Part shown: piece by piece, positions 25,953 through 35,469 of the stretch
Numbering within the stretch: the first letter of the stretch is position 1
Layout of the letters: each line of letters starts with the position of its first letter
Source: an uncultured Pelagibacteraceae bacterium
Lineage (GTDB): Bacteria > Pseudomonadota > Alphaproteobacteria > Pelagibacterales > Pelagibacteraceae
DNA: 64,000 nucleotides
Reading direction: 5' to 3'
NCBI GenBank assembly: GCA_902566705.1
Contig: CACFJT010000003.1
Coordinates: forward strand, 59,286-123,285
The notes under the pieces: generated by a model
What the model was told of the DNA's origin: nothing
What the model saw: only the letters and a program-made list of their open reading frames with translations
Database searches by the model: none
Program-made: the position numbers and the translations under genes

Positions 25953-27737
25953 ATGCCTAAAAAAAGAAAAAAAAGTTTCAGAAGTCAGCAGTGGTTTAAT
26001 AACCCAAAAAACCCAGATATGACGGCTTTGTATCTAGAAAGATATTTAAATTATGGTCTAACTAGAAAAGAATTACAATCTGGAAACCCAATAATAGGAA
26101 TAGCTCAATCTGGTAGTGACCTTTCACCATGTAATAGGCATTTTATGTCACTAAGTAAGAGAATAAAAGATGGAGTCAGAAGAGCAGGGGGTATACCCAT
26201 GGAGTTTCCAACTCATCCAATTCAAGAAACAGGAAAAAGACCAACAGCAATGTTGGATAGAAATCTTTCATATTTATCTTTAGTAGAAGTTTTATATGGT
26301 TACCCTCTTGATGGAGTAATCTTAACAACAGGATGTGATAAAACTACTCCTGCAGCTTTAATGGCAGCTGCGACTGTAAACATTCCTGCAATAGTTTTAT
26401 CTGGTGGCCCTATGTTAGATGGAGTTTATAAGGGAAAATTAGCTGGATCAGGAATGGTAGTTTGGGAAGCCAGAAAAATGTTAGCTAAAGGAGAGATTAA
26501 ATATGAGGAATTTATGGATATGGTTTCATCATCCTCACCAAGTGCTGGCCATTGTAATACAATGGGAACAGCTTCTTCAATGAACTCAGTAGCAGAAGCA
26601 TTAGGAATGTCTTTACCAGGAGGTGCGGTTATTCCCGCTCCTTACAGAGAAAGAGAGCAAATTTCTTACGAAACAGGAAAAAGAATTGTTGGAATGGTTT
26701 ATGAAGATTTAACCCCATCAAAAATTATGACACGTAAAGCTTTTGAAAACGCAGTAGTAGTAGCAAGTGCTATAGGAGGATCTAGTAACTGCACAGCCCA
26801 TTTAAGTGCTATTGCAAAACATATGGGTATTAAATTTGATCTTTCTGATTGGCAAAAACTTGGGCATAACATTCCTTTATTGGTAAATTGCCAACCTGCT
26901 GGAGAATATTTAATGGAAAGTTTTCACAGAGCTGGAGCAATACCTGCAGTAATGAAGGAATTAATTAAAAATAAAAAAATTCATACAAATATAAAGACAG
27001 TTACGGGTAAAACTGTTGGTGAAAATTTAAGAAAGAAAGTAGATATAGACAATAAAGTAATTAAAACTTTTAAAAATGCATTAACTGAAAAAGCTGGTTT
27101 TTTAGTTATGAAAAGTAATTTTTTCTCGTCTGCTATAATGAAAACATCTGTAATCAGTAAGGAATTTAAAGATCAATACTTATCAAATCCTAAACACCCT
27201 AATGTTTTTGAATGTAAAGCTATAGTTTTTGAAGGTCCTGAGGATTATCACAAAAGACTTAATGATAAAAAATTAAAAGTAAATGAAAACTCAATATTAA
27301 TTATTAGAGGTTGTGGACCGGTTGGATATCCTGGATCAGCAGAAGTAGTTAATATGCAACCACCCAACAGATTATTAAAAAAAGGAATAAGACATTTACC
27401 AACTTTGGGAGACGGAAGACAGAGTGGAACATCTGAGAGCCCGTCAATACTTCATGTTTCGCCAGAGTCAGCAGTAGGTGGAGATCTAGGCATTGTTAAA
27501 ACTTACGATAAAATAAAAATAGACTTAAATAAAAGAAGAGTTGATTTATTGATTTCCCAAGCTGAATTTAAAAAACGAAGAAAAAACAAAAAAGTATTTA
27601 AGCCAAAAAATCAAACTCCTTGGCAGGAAATATTTAGAAATACTGTTGGTCAATTGGATGATGGTGCATGCATTAATTCTCGAGGTAAATATTTAGATGT
27701 ATCACATACCAAAGGTTTACCAAGAGACTCTCACTAA
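25953..27737 (+). CDS. IlvD/Edd-family sugar-acid dehydratase
   Basis: The 594-residue protein has Fe-S ligand cysteines in TTGCDKTTPAALMAA and SAGHCNTMGTASSMNS, and a third in NCTAHLSAIAKH context. GCGPVGYPGSAEVVNMQPP and LGDGRQSGTSESPSILHVSPE follow. The IDLNKRRVDLLIS segment and a long C-terminus suit the L-arabinonate/D-xylonate dehydratase branch more than amino-acid IlvD. It converts an aldonic acid to the 2-keto-3-deoxy acid. The next gene overlaps its stop by one base. Confidence 0.9.
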   Translation: MPKKRKKSFRSQQWFNNPKNPDMTALYLERYLNYGLTRKELQSGNPIIGIAQSGSDLSPCNRHFMSLSKRIKDGVRRAGGIPMEFPTHPIQETGKRPTAMLDRNLSYLSLVEVLYGYPLDGVILTTGCDKTTPAALMAAATVNIPAIVLSGGPMLDGVYKGKLAGSGMVVWEARKMLAKGEIKYEEFMDMVSSSSPSAGHCNTMGTASSMNSVAEALGMSLPGGAVIPAPYREREQISYETGKRIVGMVYEDLTPSKIMTRKAFENAVVVASAIGGSSNCTAHLSAIAKHMGIKFDLSDWQKLGHNIPLLVNCQPAGEYLMESFHRAGAIPAVMKELIKNKKIHTNIKTVTGKTVGENLRKKVDIDNKVIKTFKNALTEKAGFLVMKSNFFSSAIMKTSVISKEFKDQYLSNPKHPNVFECKAIVFEGPEDYHKRLNDKKLKVNENSILIIRGCGPVGYPGSAEVVNMQPPNRLLKKGIRHLPTLGDGRQSGTSESPSILHVSPESAVGGDLGIVKTYDKIKIDLNKRRVDLLISQAEFKKRRKNKKVFKPKNQTPWQEIFRNTVGQLDDGACINSRGKYLDVSHTKGLPRDSH

Positions 27738-28705
27738 TGAGGCCAAAAATATTAGTTTCTAGAAAAATATCAGATTTAGCTGAAGAAAAACTTCAAAAAG
27801 AATTTGAAGTAACTTTAAATCCAAAGGACGAACCCATTCCAGAAAGTGACTTAATAAAAATTGCAAATGATTATGATGGAATGATTTCAACAAGTTTTGA
27901 TAAAATTAGTGAAAATTTTTTTAATAATTTAAATGGTAAATTAAAAATTATTGCTCAAGTTGGTGTTGGTTATGATAATATTTCAATAAAATCTGCAAAA
28001 GAAAAAAAAATTAAAGTTACAAATACACCTAATGTTTTAAATGAAGCAGTAGCAGAAACGACTATTCTATTAATTCTGGCAGCTTCAAGAAGAATTGGTG
28101 AAGCATACAGTCTAGTGAAAACCAATAATTGGAAAAATCAAAAATCTGATGTTACTAAATTTATGATTGGAAACTCTGTTACAGGTAAAACTTTAGGTAT
28201 CATTGGCATGGGTCGTATTGGAAGAATGGCTGCAAAAAGAGCTAAAGCATTTGGAATGAGGATAATTTATCATAACAGAAATAAACTCTCTTATGATCAA
28301 GAGGATGGGGCACAATATTTTTCTGATATTAAGTCTATGCTACCTGAGTGTGACTTTGTTAGTATTCATACACCAGCAACATCTGAGACCAAATATATAT
28401 TAAATGCTTCAACTATAAATTTATTACCTAAGCATGCTGTTGTTATAAATACCTCAAGAGGATCAACTATTAATGATGATGATTTAATTGATGCCCTCGA
28501 GAATAAAAAAATCTATGCGGCTGGTTTAGATGTATTTAATAATGAACCTAATTTAGATAAAAGATATTTAAAATTAGATAACTGTTTTGTTTTACCACAT
28601 ATTGGTAGTGCGACTCATGAGACTCGATTGGCAATGAGCATGATGGCAGTAGATAACATTTATTGTTTTTTTAATAAAAAACCCCTAATTTCTGAAGTAG
28701 TTTAA
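27737..28705 (+). CDS. D-2-hydroxyacid dehydrogenase (glyoxylate/hydroxypyruvate reductase type)
   Basis: The 322-residue protein has the NAD loop GIIGMGRIGRMAAKRA, a catalytic Arg in NTSRGSTIND, a Glu in FNNEPNL and the His in LPHIGSATHETR. It reduces a 2-keto acid such as glyoxylate or hydroxypyruvate, or a 2-keto sugar acid. TAATG links it to the IlvD-like dehydratase, suggesting that its substrate comes from that enzyme's pathway. A small hairpin follows the stop, and then the TRAP operon. Confidence 0.9.
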   Translation: MRPKILVSRKISDLAEEKLQKEFEVTLNPKDEPIPESDLIKIANDYDGMISTSFDKISENFFNNLNGKLKIIAQVGVGYDNISIKSAKEKKIKVTNTPNVLNEAVAETTILLILAASRRIGEAYSLVKTNNWKNQKSDVTKFMIGNSVTGKTLGIIGMGRIGRMAAKRAKAFGMRIIYHNRNKLSYDQEDGAQYFSDIKSMLPECDFVSIHTPATSETKYILNASTINLLPKHAVVINTSRGSTINDDDLIDALENKKIYAAGLDVFNNEPNLDKRYLKLDNCFVLPHIGSATHETRLAMSMMAVDNIYCFFNKKPLISEVV

Positions 28706-28722
28706 AACAACTGAGAGTTGTT
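28706..28722 (+). terminator. Short perfect hairpin after the hydroxyacid dehydrogenase
   Basis: AACAACT-gag-AGTTGTT is a perfect seven-base-pair stem with a three-base loop, directly after the stop codon. The following bases are only moderately T-rich, so termination may be weak. Confidence 0.45.
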
Positions 28723-28761
28723 AGTTTAGAAAATATATATAATTTCTATATATAAATATTA

Positions 28762-28773
28762 AACGAATTCGTT
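28762..28773. promoter_or_regulatory. Perfect 12-base palindrome upstream of the TRAP operon
   Basis: AACGAATTCGTT is a perfect palindrome 57 bases before the TRAP binding-protein ATG. It lies downstream of a TATATA-rich stretch at 28733-28755 that could hold a -10 element. The size and place suit a repressor operator, perhaps for a sugar-acid regulator encoded elsewhere. The regulator is not identified. Confidence 0.4.
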
Positions 28774-28830
28774 GATCTCAAAAAACATTTGTGATTAAAT
28801 TTCAAAAATAACACAAACGAGAGGAATATA

Positions 28831-29847
28831 ATGTTTAAACTTATATCTAAAACTATAGCTGCAGTAGCTATTGTTTCAGTTGCTTTATTTGGTTCTGTTC
28901 ATGCAAAGACTTTAAAGATTGAAACACACTTTACTGCTAGTTCACCAAATGGTGAAGTTGCCGCTCAATTCGCTAAAAACGTTGAAAAGTTTTCTGGCGG
29001 AAGCTTAAAAGTGCAAATGTTCTATTCATCGTCAGTAACTGGTAAATCAGCTGAGGTATTTAACTCTGCACAAACTGGAATTATTGACTGTGATATGACT
29101 GGTGCGGGATACCAAACTGGTAAAAATGCAGCATTTCAATTTGCAGGAGATGTAATGGGTGGGTACGATAACCCTTATCAACAATATGAATTCCTAAATT
29201 TCCCAGGAGCTCAAGAAGCTGTTGATGCACTTTATAACAAATATGGAATGACTTTGATTGGTTGGTGGATACCAGGACATGAGTCTTTAATTTCTAGCAG
29301 ACCAATTCCAGATGTTGCTTCATTGAAAGACTTTAAATTTAGATCGCCTCCAGGAATGGAAAGTATGATCTTTACAGCATTAGGTGCTAAGCCAATTGTT
29401 ATGGACTTTGGTGAAGTTCCTACAGCTTTACAAACTGGTCTAATCGATGGTGCAGATTACTCATCTTTAGCGACTAATTATGCAGGTGGACACTATGAGC
29501 AAAATAAATATGCTACTTATCCAGGTTTCCACTCTATGCCAGCTGACCACTTAGCTTGTAACACGAAAGTATGGAACAAGTTAAAACCTCATGAAAAAGG
29601 TGCAATGTTAGCTGCAATCGAAATCTGTGGAAGAACTATCACTAGTTTGGTTGAAAGAAAAAATGCAGAGGCAGTTAAAGCTTTAAAAGAAATGGGAGTT
29701 ACTCTCCATGACTGGTCTAAAGAAGATAGAGCTAAATTTAGACAAGCTGCACTTGGTGCTTGGGAAGAATGGAAGACTAAATCACCTGAGGCTGCTGCAC
29801 TTATAGAGATACATAAAGCTTACATGAAAGCTAACGGTATCCTATAA
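28831..29847 (+). CDS. dctP: TRAP transporter periplasmic binding protein
   Basis: Residues 1-25 are a signal peptide cut after VHA. The mature protein of about 313 residues has the DctP fold. The FRSPPGMES segment carries the arginine that grips the carboxylate of the ligand, and ALQTGLIDGADYS is the second conserved block. GAGGAAT precedes the ATG. The surrounding dehydratases and lactonase point to an aldonic, uronic or deoxy sugar acid. A strong terminator after it (29870) should make it more abundant than its membrane partners. Confidence 0.95.
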   Translation: MFKLISKTIAAVAIVSVALFGSVHAKTLKIETHFTASSPNGEVAAQFAKNVEKFSGGSLKVQMFYSSSVTGKSAEVFNSAQTGIIDCDMTGAGYQTGKNAAFQFAGDVMGGYDNPYQQYEFLNFPGAQEAVDALYNKYGMTLIGWWIPGHESLISSRPIPDVASLKDFKFRSPPGMESMIFTALGAKPIVMDFGEVPTALQTGLIDGADYSSLATNYAGGHYEQNKYATYPGFHSMPADHLACNTKVWNKLKPHEKGAMLAAIEICGRTITSLVERKNAEAVKALKEMGVTLHDWSKEDRAKFRQAALGAWEEWKTKSPEAAALIEIHKAYMKANGIL

Positions 29848-29869
29848 TAAATAGTATATTAAAAAGCTT

Positions 29870-29891
29870 GAAGGGCCTGAAAAGGCCCTTC
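29870..29891 (+). terminator. Perfect hairpin between TRAP binding protein and membrane subunits
   Basis: GAAGGGCCT (29870-29878), GAAA tetraloop, AGGCCCTTC (29883-29891): nine perfect base pairs closed by a GNRA loop and followed by an AT-rich run with five T residues. It should act as a partial terminator or as a 3' stabiliser for the binding-protein message. Confidence 0.85.
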
Positions 29892-29910
29892 CTAAATAAA
29901 TTTTTAACCT

Positions 29911-30495
29911 ATGCGTGACAAAGAATTGCAAGATAAACAGTTACAAGAGCAAAGTGAAAAAGTTGCAAGTAAAGATGATTTTCCAATAAATTGGATTGAT
30001 AGAATTTCATTATTTTTAAGTCACACCATCAAATATTTAATTCCTATAATAGTAGTTGTAATGATGTACGAAATTTTTATGAGATATGTTTTATTTAAAC
30101 CAACATTGTGGGCTAACGAATTATGTTTATGGTTGGCTGGTGTTTGTTATTTAGTAGGCGGAATATATGCTACAAGACTAAGAAGTCACATTAGAATAGT
30201 ATTATTATATGATTATGTCAGCAGACCAGTTCAGAGAATTTTTGATTTAATTAGCACTACTATAATTGTGGTTTTTGCTGCTGCTGTAATTTATGGCGGA
30301 TTTGAGGATGCGCATAGATCGTTCATAAATTGGGAGAGATTTGCAACATATTGGGACCCACCAATTCCAGCTACTATGAAACCTCTTACATTGATATGCT
30401 TATTTCTTATTGCACTTCAGTCTGTAAATAATTTAATTATTGATTGGAAAAATCCTAAAGAAAAACAATACCAACCAGCTAAAGATTTAAAATAA
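29911..30495 (+). CDS. dctQ: TRAP transporter small membrane subunit
   Basis: The 194-residue protein has a charged cytoplasmic N-terminus of about 30 residues, then four membrane helices. The RYVLFKPTLWANELCLWLAG motif is typical of DctQ. It bridges the binding protein and the large DctM channel. The gene starts 20 bases after the hairpin and its stop is separated from the DctM start by a single base. The first ATG is used as start; a later start is possible within the charged region. Confidence 0.92.
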   Translation: MRDKELQDKQLQEQSEKVASKDDFPINWIDRISLFLSHTIKYLIPIIVVVMMYEIFMRYVLFKPTLWANELCLWLAGVCYLVGGIYATRLRSHIRIVLLYDYVSRPVQRIFDLISTTIIVVFAAAVIYGGFEDAHRSFINWERFATYWDPPIPATMKPLTLICLFLIALQSVNNLIIDWKNPKEKQYQPAKDLK

Positions 30496-30496
30496 G

Positions 30497-31819
30497 ATGG
30501 AATTAGAGATAGGTACACTCTCGATCATACTTATTGTTGGATTATTAGCTCTTATTTCAATTGGTGTTCCAATGGGTTTTGCATCTGGATTTATGGGTGC
30601 CGTACTTGTATTTTTATATATTGGTGAGCACGCTTTAGGAATTTTACTCTCAAGATACTATTCTCTTGTTGTTACTTACTCCTTTTTATCTGTTCCTTTA
30701 TTTATATTCATGGCCTCCTTGCTAGAACGCTCGAACATTGCGAGAGATTTATATGACGCTTTAAATGCTTGGTTAAGAAAAACTAGAGGTGGAGTAGGGG
30801 TAGTAACTGCGATCATGGCAACAATCATGGCAGCAATGAGTGGAATTATTGGGGGAGAAATAGTTTTATTAGGATTGATTGCACTCCCTCAGATGTTGAG
30901 ATTGAAATACGATCAGGATATGTCAATAGGTATTATTTGTGCATCTGGTTCGTTAGGTACAATGATACCTCCATCTATCGTTTTAATTATTTATGGATTA
31001 ACTACAGAAACTTCAATTACAATGTTATTTCAAGAGGCAATTGTTCCAGGTTTAATGATTTCAGGATTAATTATTACTTACATTCTTATCAGAACAAGAT
31101 TACAACCTCATCTTGCACCACTAAGTGATGAACCAGCTTTAACTTTAAAAGAAAAAATGTCTTACCTTCCAGGTCTTTTGCCACCAATTGGTATTGTAAT
31201 AATTGTTTTAGGTTCAATTTACTCTGGTATGACTGGTATTACAGAAGCAGCTGGTATGGGTGTTGTTGCAACTTTAATTATAATTTTTGCAAGAAGAGAG
31301 CTAACATGGTTTTTATTTAAAGATGCATTGGTTAGAACATTTAAAGCTTCAGGAACGATTTTAACAATTACTTTTGGTGCCACAGTGCTTGCAGGTGCTT
31401 ATTCACTTGCTGGCGGACCAACTTATGTTGCGGAAACTATTTTAGCTTATGATTTAAAACCAATGTATTTAATTTTCATGATGCAAATAATGTTTCTAAT
31501 TATGGGAGCATTTATGGATTGGGTTGGGATTGTTTTATTAGCAATGCCGGTATTTTTACCAATTGTTATAGCATTAGGTATGGACCCGATTTGGTTTGGA
31601 ATATTGTTCTGCGTAAATATGCAAGTTTCATTTTTAAGCCCACCATTTGGTCCTGCAGCTTTTTATTTGAAATCAGTTGCACCTCCACATATTTCTTTAA
31701 CAGATATTTTTAGAGGCTTTGCTCCCTTTATAGTAATTCAATTAATAGTATTAGCATGTGTTATGTTCTTCCCAGAAGCAATGACGCAAAACTTCCACGA
31801 GTTTAAACCGAAACCATGA
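30497..31819 (+). CDS. dctM: TRAP transporter large membrane subunit
   Basis: The 440-residue protein has about twelve helices and DctM landmarks: FMASLLERSNIARDLYDAL, GIICASGSLGTMIPPSIVLIIYG, and MDWVGIVLLAMPVFLPI near the end. It is the sodium-driven channel of the TRAP system and imports the sugar acid captured by the DctP protein. Its last four bases overlap the next gene (ATGA), so the catabolic genes are translated with it. Confidence 0.95.
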   Translation: MELEIGTLSIILIVGLLALISIGVPMGFASGFMGAVLVFLYIGEHALGILLSRYYSLVVTYSFLSVPLFIFMASLLERSNIARDLYDALNAWLRKTRGGVGVVTAIMATIMAAMSGIIGGEIVLLGLIALPQMLRLKYDQDMSIGIICASGSLGTMIPPSIVLIIYGLTTETSITMLFQEAIVPGLMISGLIITYILIRTRLQPHLAPLSDEPALTLKEKMSYLPGLLPPIGIVIIVLGSIYSGMTGITEAAGMGVVATLIIIFARRELTWFLFKDALVRTFKASGTILTITFGATVLAGAYSLAGGPTYVAETILAYDLKPMYLIFMMQIMFLIMGAFMDWVGIVLLAMPVFLPIVIALGMDPIWFGILFCVNMQVSFLSPPFGPAAFYLKSVAPPHISLTDIFRGFAPFIVIQLIVLACVMFFPEAMTQNFHEFKPKP

Positions 31820-32685
31820 TGAGAATAGGCTTTATTGGAACAGGTCTTATGGGCCTGCCAATGGCTAAAAATTTATTAAAATCAGGTTTTAAATTAAAAG
31901 TTTTCAACCGTTCAATAAATAAAGCTGAGCCTTTAAAAGAGTTTGGCGCTGAAATATCAAAAACATTAGGTGAAGTAGTTAAAGATAGTGAATTTATTAT
32001 AACAATGTTAACAGACGATAACGCTGTTGATGCAATAATGAATAATTCAGATTTTTTAAATAATTTAAAATCTGGATCAACAGTTATTGATATGAGTTCT
32101 ATTAAACCAACGACAGCAACAAAATATGGAAATATTTTGAAATTAAAAAATGTTAATTACTTAGATGCACCAGTTTCAGGAGGGACCATCGGAGCAGAGG
32201 AAGCATCTTTAGCAATTATGGTTGGAGGTGAACAAGGTGTTTTTGATAATTCGCTCAATATTTTTAAAGCCATGGGAAACCCAACTTTGGTAGGTCCTAT
32301 TGGAAGTGGACAAGTCTCTAAGTTGGCAAATCAAATTGTAGTAGGGGTTACAATAGGAGCAGTTGCTGAGGCGATAACCTTGTGTGAAAAAGCAGGTGCT
32401 GATCCAGTAAAACTAATTAAAGCCCTTTCTGGAGGTTGGGCAGATAGTAAAATTCTACAAACTCACGGAAAAAGAATGATAGATAAAGATTTTAGTCCAA
32501 AAGGCAAAACATCAACTCATTTAAAAGATATGAATAACATTTTAGAGTGTGCAAACTTCTATAATACGCATTTACCTATTTCAAATTTGGTCAAAGGAAT
32601 GTATAAAACACTTGTCGATAATGGTCATGGAAACACTGATCATAGTTCACTTTATAATGAAATCGAAAGGATAAATAAAAAATGA
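31816..32685 (+). CDS. NAD(P)-dependent beta-hydroxyacid dehydrogenase (tartronate semialdehyde reductase-like)
   Basis: The 289-residue protein has RIGFIGTGLMGLPMAKNLL for NAD(P), the DAPVSGGTIGAEEASLAIMVGG substrate loop and the catalytic lysine in GQVSKLANQIVVGVTIGA. The pattern is close to tartronate semialdehyde and glyoxylate reductases. It overlaps DctM and the SDR gene by four bases each, so it belongs to the same sugar-acid operon. Its relative at 22651 has diverged enough to suggest a different substrate. Confidence 0.88.
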   Translation: MMRIGFIGTGLMGLPMAKNLLKSGFKLKVFNRSINKAEPLKEFGAEISKTLGEVVKDSEFIITMLTDDNAVDAIMNNSDFLNNLKSGSTVIDMSSIKPTTATKYGNILKLKNVNYLDAPVSGGTIGAEEASLAIMVGGEQGVFDNSLNIFKAMGNPTLVGPIGSGQVSKLANQIVVGVTIGAVAEAITLCEKAGADPVKLIKALSGGWADSKILQTHGKRMIDKDFSPKGKTSTHLKDMNNILECANFYNTHLPISNLVKGMYKTLVDNGHGNTDHSSLYNEIERINKK

Positions 32686-33425
32686 GTGGAAGATTAGAAG
32701 GTAAAAAAATTCTAGTAACAGCAGCAGGTCAAGGAATTGGAAAAGCAACAGCAGTAGCATTTCATAAAGAAGGTGCTCATGTAACTGCTACTGATTTAAA
32801 TGATAAAACTCTAGCTGATTTAAACAAAGAATATCCTGAGATTAAAGTACGAAAGTTAGACTCAACAGATAATAATGCGATCTTAGAATTTACTAAAACT
32901 TTAGAAAGAGTCGATGTTTTATTAAATGCTGTTGGATTTGTTCATCATGGAACAATATTAGAATGTGATGAAAAAGATTGGGATTTTTCTTCTAATGTAA
33001 ACGTCAAGTCTATGTACTTTATGTGTAAAGCTATATTACCTTTAATGATCAAACAAAATGGTGGAAGTATTATTAATATATCTTCATGTGCATCTAGCTT
33101 TAAAGGTTTTCCAAATAGATTTGTTTACGGAACAACAAAAGGTGCAGTGATTGGTTTAACAAAAGCGATTGCGGCAGATTTTGTTAAAAAAAATATTAGA
33201 TGTAATTCTATTGCACCAGGAACAGTTTTTTCACCATCATGGCAAGATAGGGTTAATCAAAGTCCAGATCCTGTCCAAGCAAAAAAAGATTTTATAGCAA
33301 GACAACCTATGGGAAGATTAGGTACTGCAGAAGAAATAGCAGCTGTGGCTGTTTATTTAGCTAGTGATGATGCAACATTTACAACAGGAAGTACAATTCA
33401 TGTTGATGGTGGAATTTCAATATAA
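32682..33425 (+). CDS. SDR oxidoreductase, 2-keto-3-deoxy-sugar-acid dehydrogenase-like
   Basis: The 247-residue classical short-chain dehydrogenase has LVTAAGQGIGKATA for NAD, a serine in NISSCASS and the catalytic FVYGTTKGA (YxxxK). It ends with the family's TTGSTIHVDGG. The N-terminal block resembles BDH2-like SDRs, the group that includes 2-keto-3-deoxy-L-fuconate/L-rhamnonate 4-dehydrogenases. An FAH-family hydrolase and an enolase-superfamily dehydratase follow, which fits that reaction. A simple sugar dehydrogenase is the alternative. Confidence 0.85.
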   Translation: MSGRLEGKKILVTAAGQGIGKATAVAFHKEGAHVTATDLNDKTLADLNKEYPEIKVRKLDSTDNNAILEFTKTLERVDVLLNAVGFVHHGTILECDEKDWDFSSNVNVKSMYFMCKAILPLMIKQNGGSIINISSCASSFKGFPNRFVYGTTKGAVIGLTKAIAADFVKKNIRCNSIAPGTVFSPSWQDRVNQSPDPVQAKKDFIARQPMGRLGTAEEIAAVAVYLASDDATFTTGSTIHVDGGISI

Positions 33426-33446
33426 TTAAACAACAAAAGGATAAAT

Positions 33447-34289
33447 ATGAAATTATTAAGAGTAGGACAAAAAGGAAGCGAAAAACCAGCTGCATTAGAT
33501 AAAAATGGTAAAATTAGAGATATAAGCTCTCATGTTAAAGATTTAAATCCTGATTTTTTAAACTTTGAAACTTTTGCAAAGTTACAAAATACTGATTTCT
33601 CTAATTTACCTGAATTATCCTCAAATGAAAGAATAGGCTCTTGCATAACTAGCCCACGTAAGTTTATAGCTATAGGTCTTAATTATTCAGATCATGCTGC
33701 TGAAGTTGGTGCTGATATTCCAAAAGAACCAATAGTTTTTATGAAAGCAACAAGCTGTATAGTTGGACCTAATGATGATGTTGAAATAGTTTCAGGATCA
33801 AAAAAATTAGACTGGGAGGTAGAGCTTGGTATTGTAATTGGTAAAGAAGCCAAACATATTGCAGAAAATCAATCACAAGATCATATTTTAGGTTATTGTT
33901 TAGTAAATGATGTAAGTGAACGTGAGTGGCAACTTGAAAAAATGGGACAATGGGTTAAAGGAAAATCTCATGATACTTATGGCCCTGTTGGTCCACATTT
34001 AGTTACAAAAGACGAAATTACAGACGTAAATAATTTAAAAATGAGCTTAGATGTAAATGGAAAAAGAATGCAAACAGGTAATACAAGCACAATGATATTT
34101 AATGTTGATGTTATAGTATCTTATTTAAGTAAGTATATGACTCTTTTACCAGGAGATATTATTACTACTGGGACACCTCCAGGAGTAGGCATGGGAATGA
34201 AGCCACAGCAGTTCTTAAAAGCTGGTGATATGATGAAATTATCAGTTGAAAACTTAGGGGAGCAAAACTCAAAGGTAGTTGCTCTATAA
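33447..34289 (+). CDS. Fumarylacetoacetate hydrolase-family enzyme, probable 2,4-diketo-3-deoxy acid hydrolase
   Basis: The 280-residue protein has the FAH fold with metal ligands in DWEVELGIVIG and the earlier GLNYSDHAAE, then NDVSEREWQ, KSHDTYGPVGPH and GDIITTGTPPGVGMGM. Members of this branch cleave 2,4-diketo-3-deoxy-L-fuconate or -rhamnonate to pyruvate and lactate; ureidoglycolate lyases and fumarylpyruvate hydrolases look similar. The neighbouring SDR and mandelate-racemase-type dehydratase favour the diketo-acid reaction. The site before its ATG reads AAAGGATA. Confidence 0.87.
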   Translation: MKLLRVGQKGSEKPAALDKNGKIRDISSHVKDLNPDFLNFETFAKLQNTDFSNLPELSSNERIGSCITSPRKFIAIGLNYSDHAAEVGADIPKEPIVFMKATSCIVGPNDDVEIVSGSKKLDWEVELGIVIGKEAKHIAENQSQDHILGYCLVNDVSEREWQLEKMGQWVKGKSHDTYGPVGPHLVTKDEITDVNNLKMSLDVNGKRMQTGNTSTMIFNVDVIVSYLSKYMTLLPGDIITTGTPPGVGMGMKPQQFLKAGDMMKLSVENLGEQNSKVVAL

Positions 34290-34296
34290 TTTTGTT

Positions 34297-35469
34297 GTGA
34301 AAATAACTTCTATTAAAAGTCATGTACTTAAATACGAGTTAGAAAAAGAACTTGGATACTCACAACAATATTATAAACATCGTACAGCTCATCTAGTTGA
34401 AGTTCAAACAGATGAAGGAATAACGGGTTGGGGTGAGTGTTTTGGTCCTGGAAACATAGCCTTAGCAAACAAGTATATTGTTGAAAAGGTTATACAGCCT
34501 TTGGTGATTGGTGAAGACCCTTTAAACAAAGAACATATCTGGCAAAAAGTTTACAATCTTTTAAGAGATAGTGGTCAAAAAGGGATGCCGATACAAGCTT
34601 TATCAGGAGTAGATATAGCTCTATGGGATATCTTAGGAAAAAAAACAAACGCTCCCCTTTACCAACTTATTGGTGGAAAATGTAATGATGATGTTCCTGT
34701 ATATGGATATGGGATGATGTTGCAAAAAAAATCAGTTGACGAGTTAGTTCCATTATTTCAAGAAGAAGCCAAACAGATTAAATCAAAAAACTTTAAAGCT
34801 ATGAAAATGAAAGTTGGATTGGGTCCAAAAGAAGATTTAAAGTTAGTACAAGCAGTTAGAAACTCTATAGGTAAAGACTTTAAATTAATGGTTGATGCAA
34901 ATCATGCTTATAATTTGAAAGATGCACTTTACGTTGGAAAAGGTTTAGATGAATTAGATATTTATTGGTTTGAGGAACCTGTTACTCCTGAGGATTATGA
35001 TGGATATAAGGAATTAAAACAAAAAATCTCCACTAGTATTGCAGGAGGTGAGGCTGAATTTACAAAATATGGCTGGAATAAACTAATATCAAACAAATGT
35101 ATTGATATTGCTCAACCAGAGGTTTGTGGACTTGGTGGAATAACCGAGTATTTAAAAGTTGCAGCATTAGCTCAAGCAAATTTTGTTCCAGTAGTAAATC
35201 ATGTTTGGGGCTCAGCAGTTAGTATTGCAGTTAATCTTCATTTATTGACAGCACAACCAGATATGCCTGGTAGTTTATTTCCATCAAAATCTATGCTTGA
35301 GTTTGATACTACAGAAAAAAATATCTTTATAACAGATCTGCCAAAAGAGAATTTTTCAATTTTAGATCAAGTTAAAGATAATAATGGATTTGCATCAGTT
35401 ACAGACAATGCGGGTATTGGTATAAACCCAAACGAGGACTTTATTAAAGAGTTTGAAGTAAATGAATAA
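34297..35469 (+). CDS. Mandelate racemase/enolase-superfamily sugar-acid dehydratase
   Basis: I choose the GTG at 34297 (product starts MKITSIKSHVLKY), because the upstream TTG at 34279 overlaps the preceding gene and adds six non-family residues. From this start the catalytic KxK is K170-M-K172, the magnesium ligands are D200, E226 and E252, and the base on the other side is H302 in NHVWGSA, paired with D270. This is the mandelate racemase subgroup, which dehydrates aldonic acids such as fuconate, rhamnonate or galactonate. The next gene overlaps its end by eight bases. Confidence 0.9.
   Translation: MKITSIKSHVLKYELEKELGYSQQYYKHRTAHLVEVQTDEGITGWGECFGPGNIALANKYIVEKVIQPLVIGEDPLNKEHIWQKVYNLLRDSGQKGMPIQALSGVDIALWDILGKKTNAPLYQLIGGKCNDDVPVYGYGMMLQKKSVDELVPLFQEEAKQIKSKNFKAMKMKVGLGPKEDLKLVQAVRNSIGKDFKLMVDANHAYNLKDALYVGKGLDELDIYWFEEPVTPEDYDGYKELKQKISTSIAGGEAEFTKYGWNKLISNKCIDIAQPEVCGLGGITEYLKVAALAQANFVPVVNHVWGSAVSIAVNLHLLTAQPDMPGSLFPSKSMLEFDTTEKNIFITDLPKENFSILDQVKDNNGFASVTDNAGIGINPNEDFIKEFEVNE

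Noticed and set aside
28733-28755. TATATA-rich repeat before the TRAP operon as a tandem repeat element
   Set aside because: It is short, AT-only sequence of the kind expected in a promoter of this genome and is not repeated elsewhere in the window.
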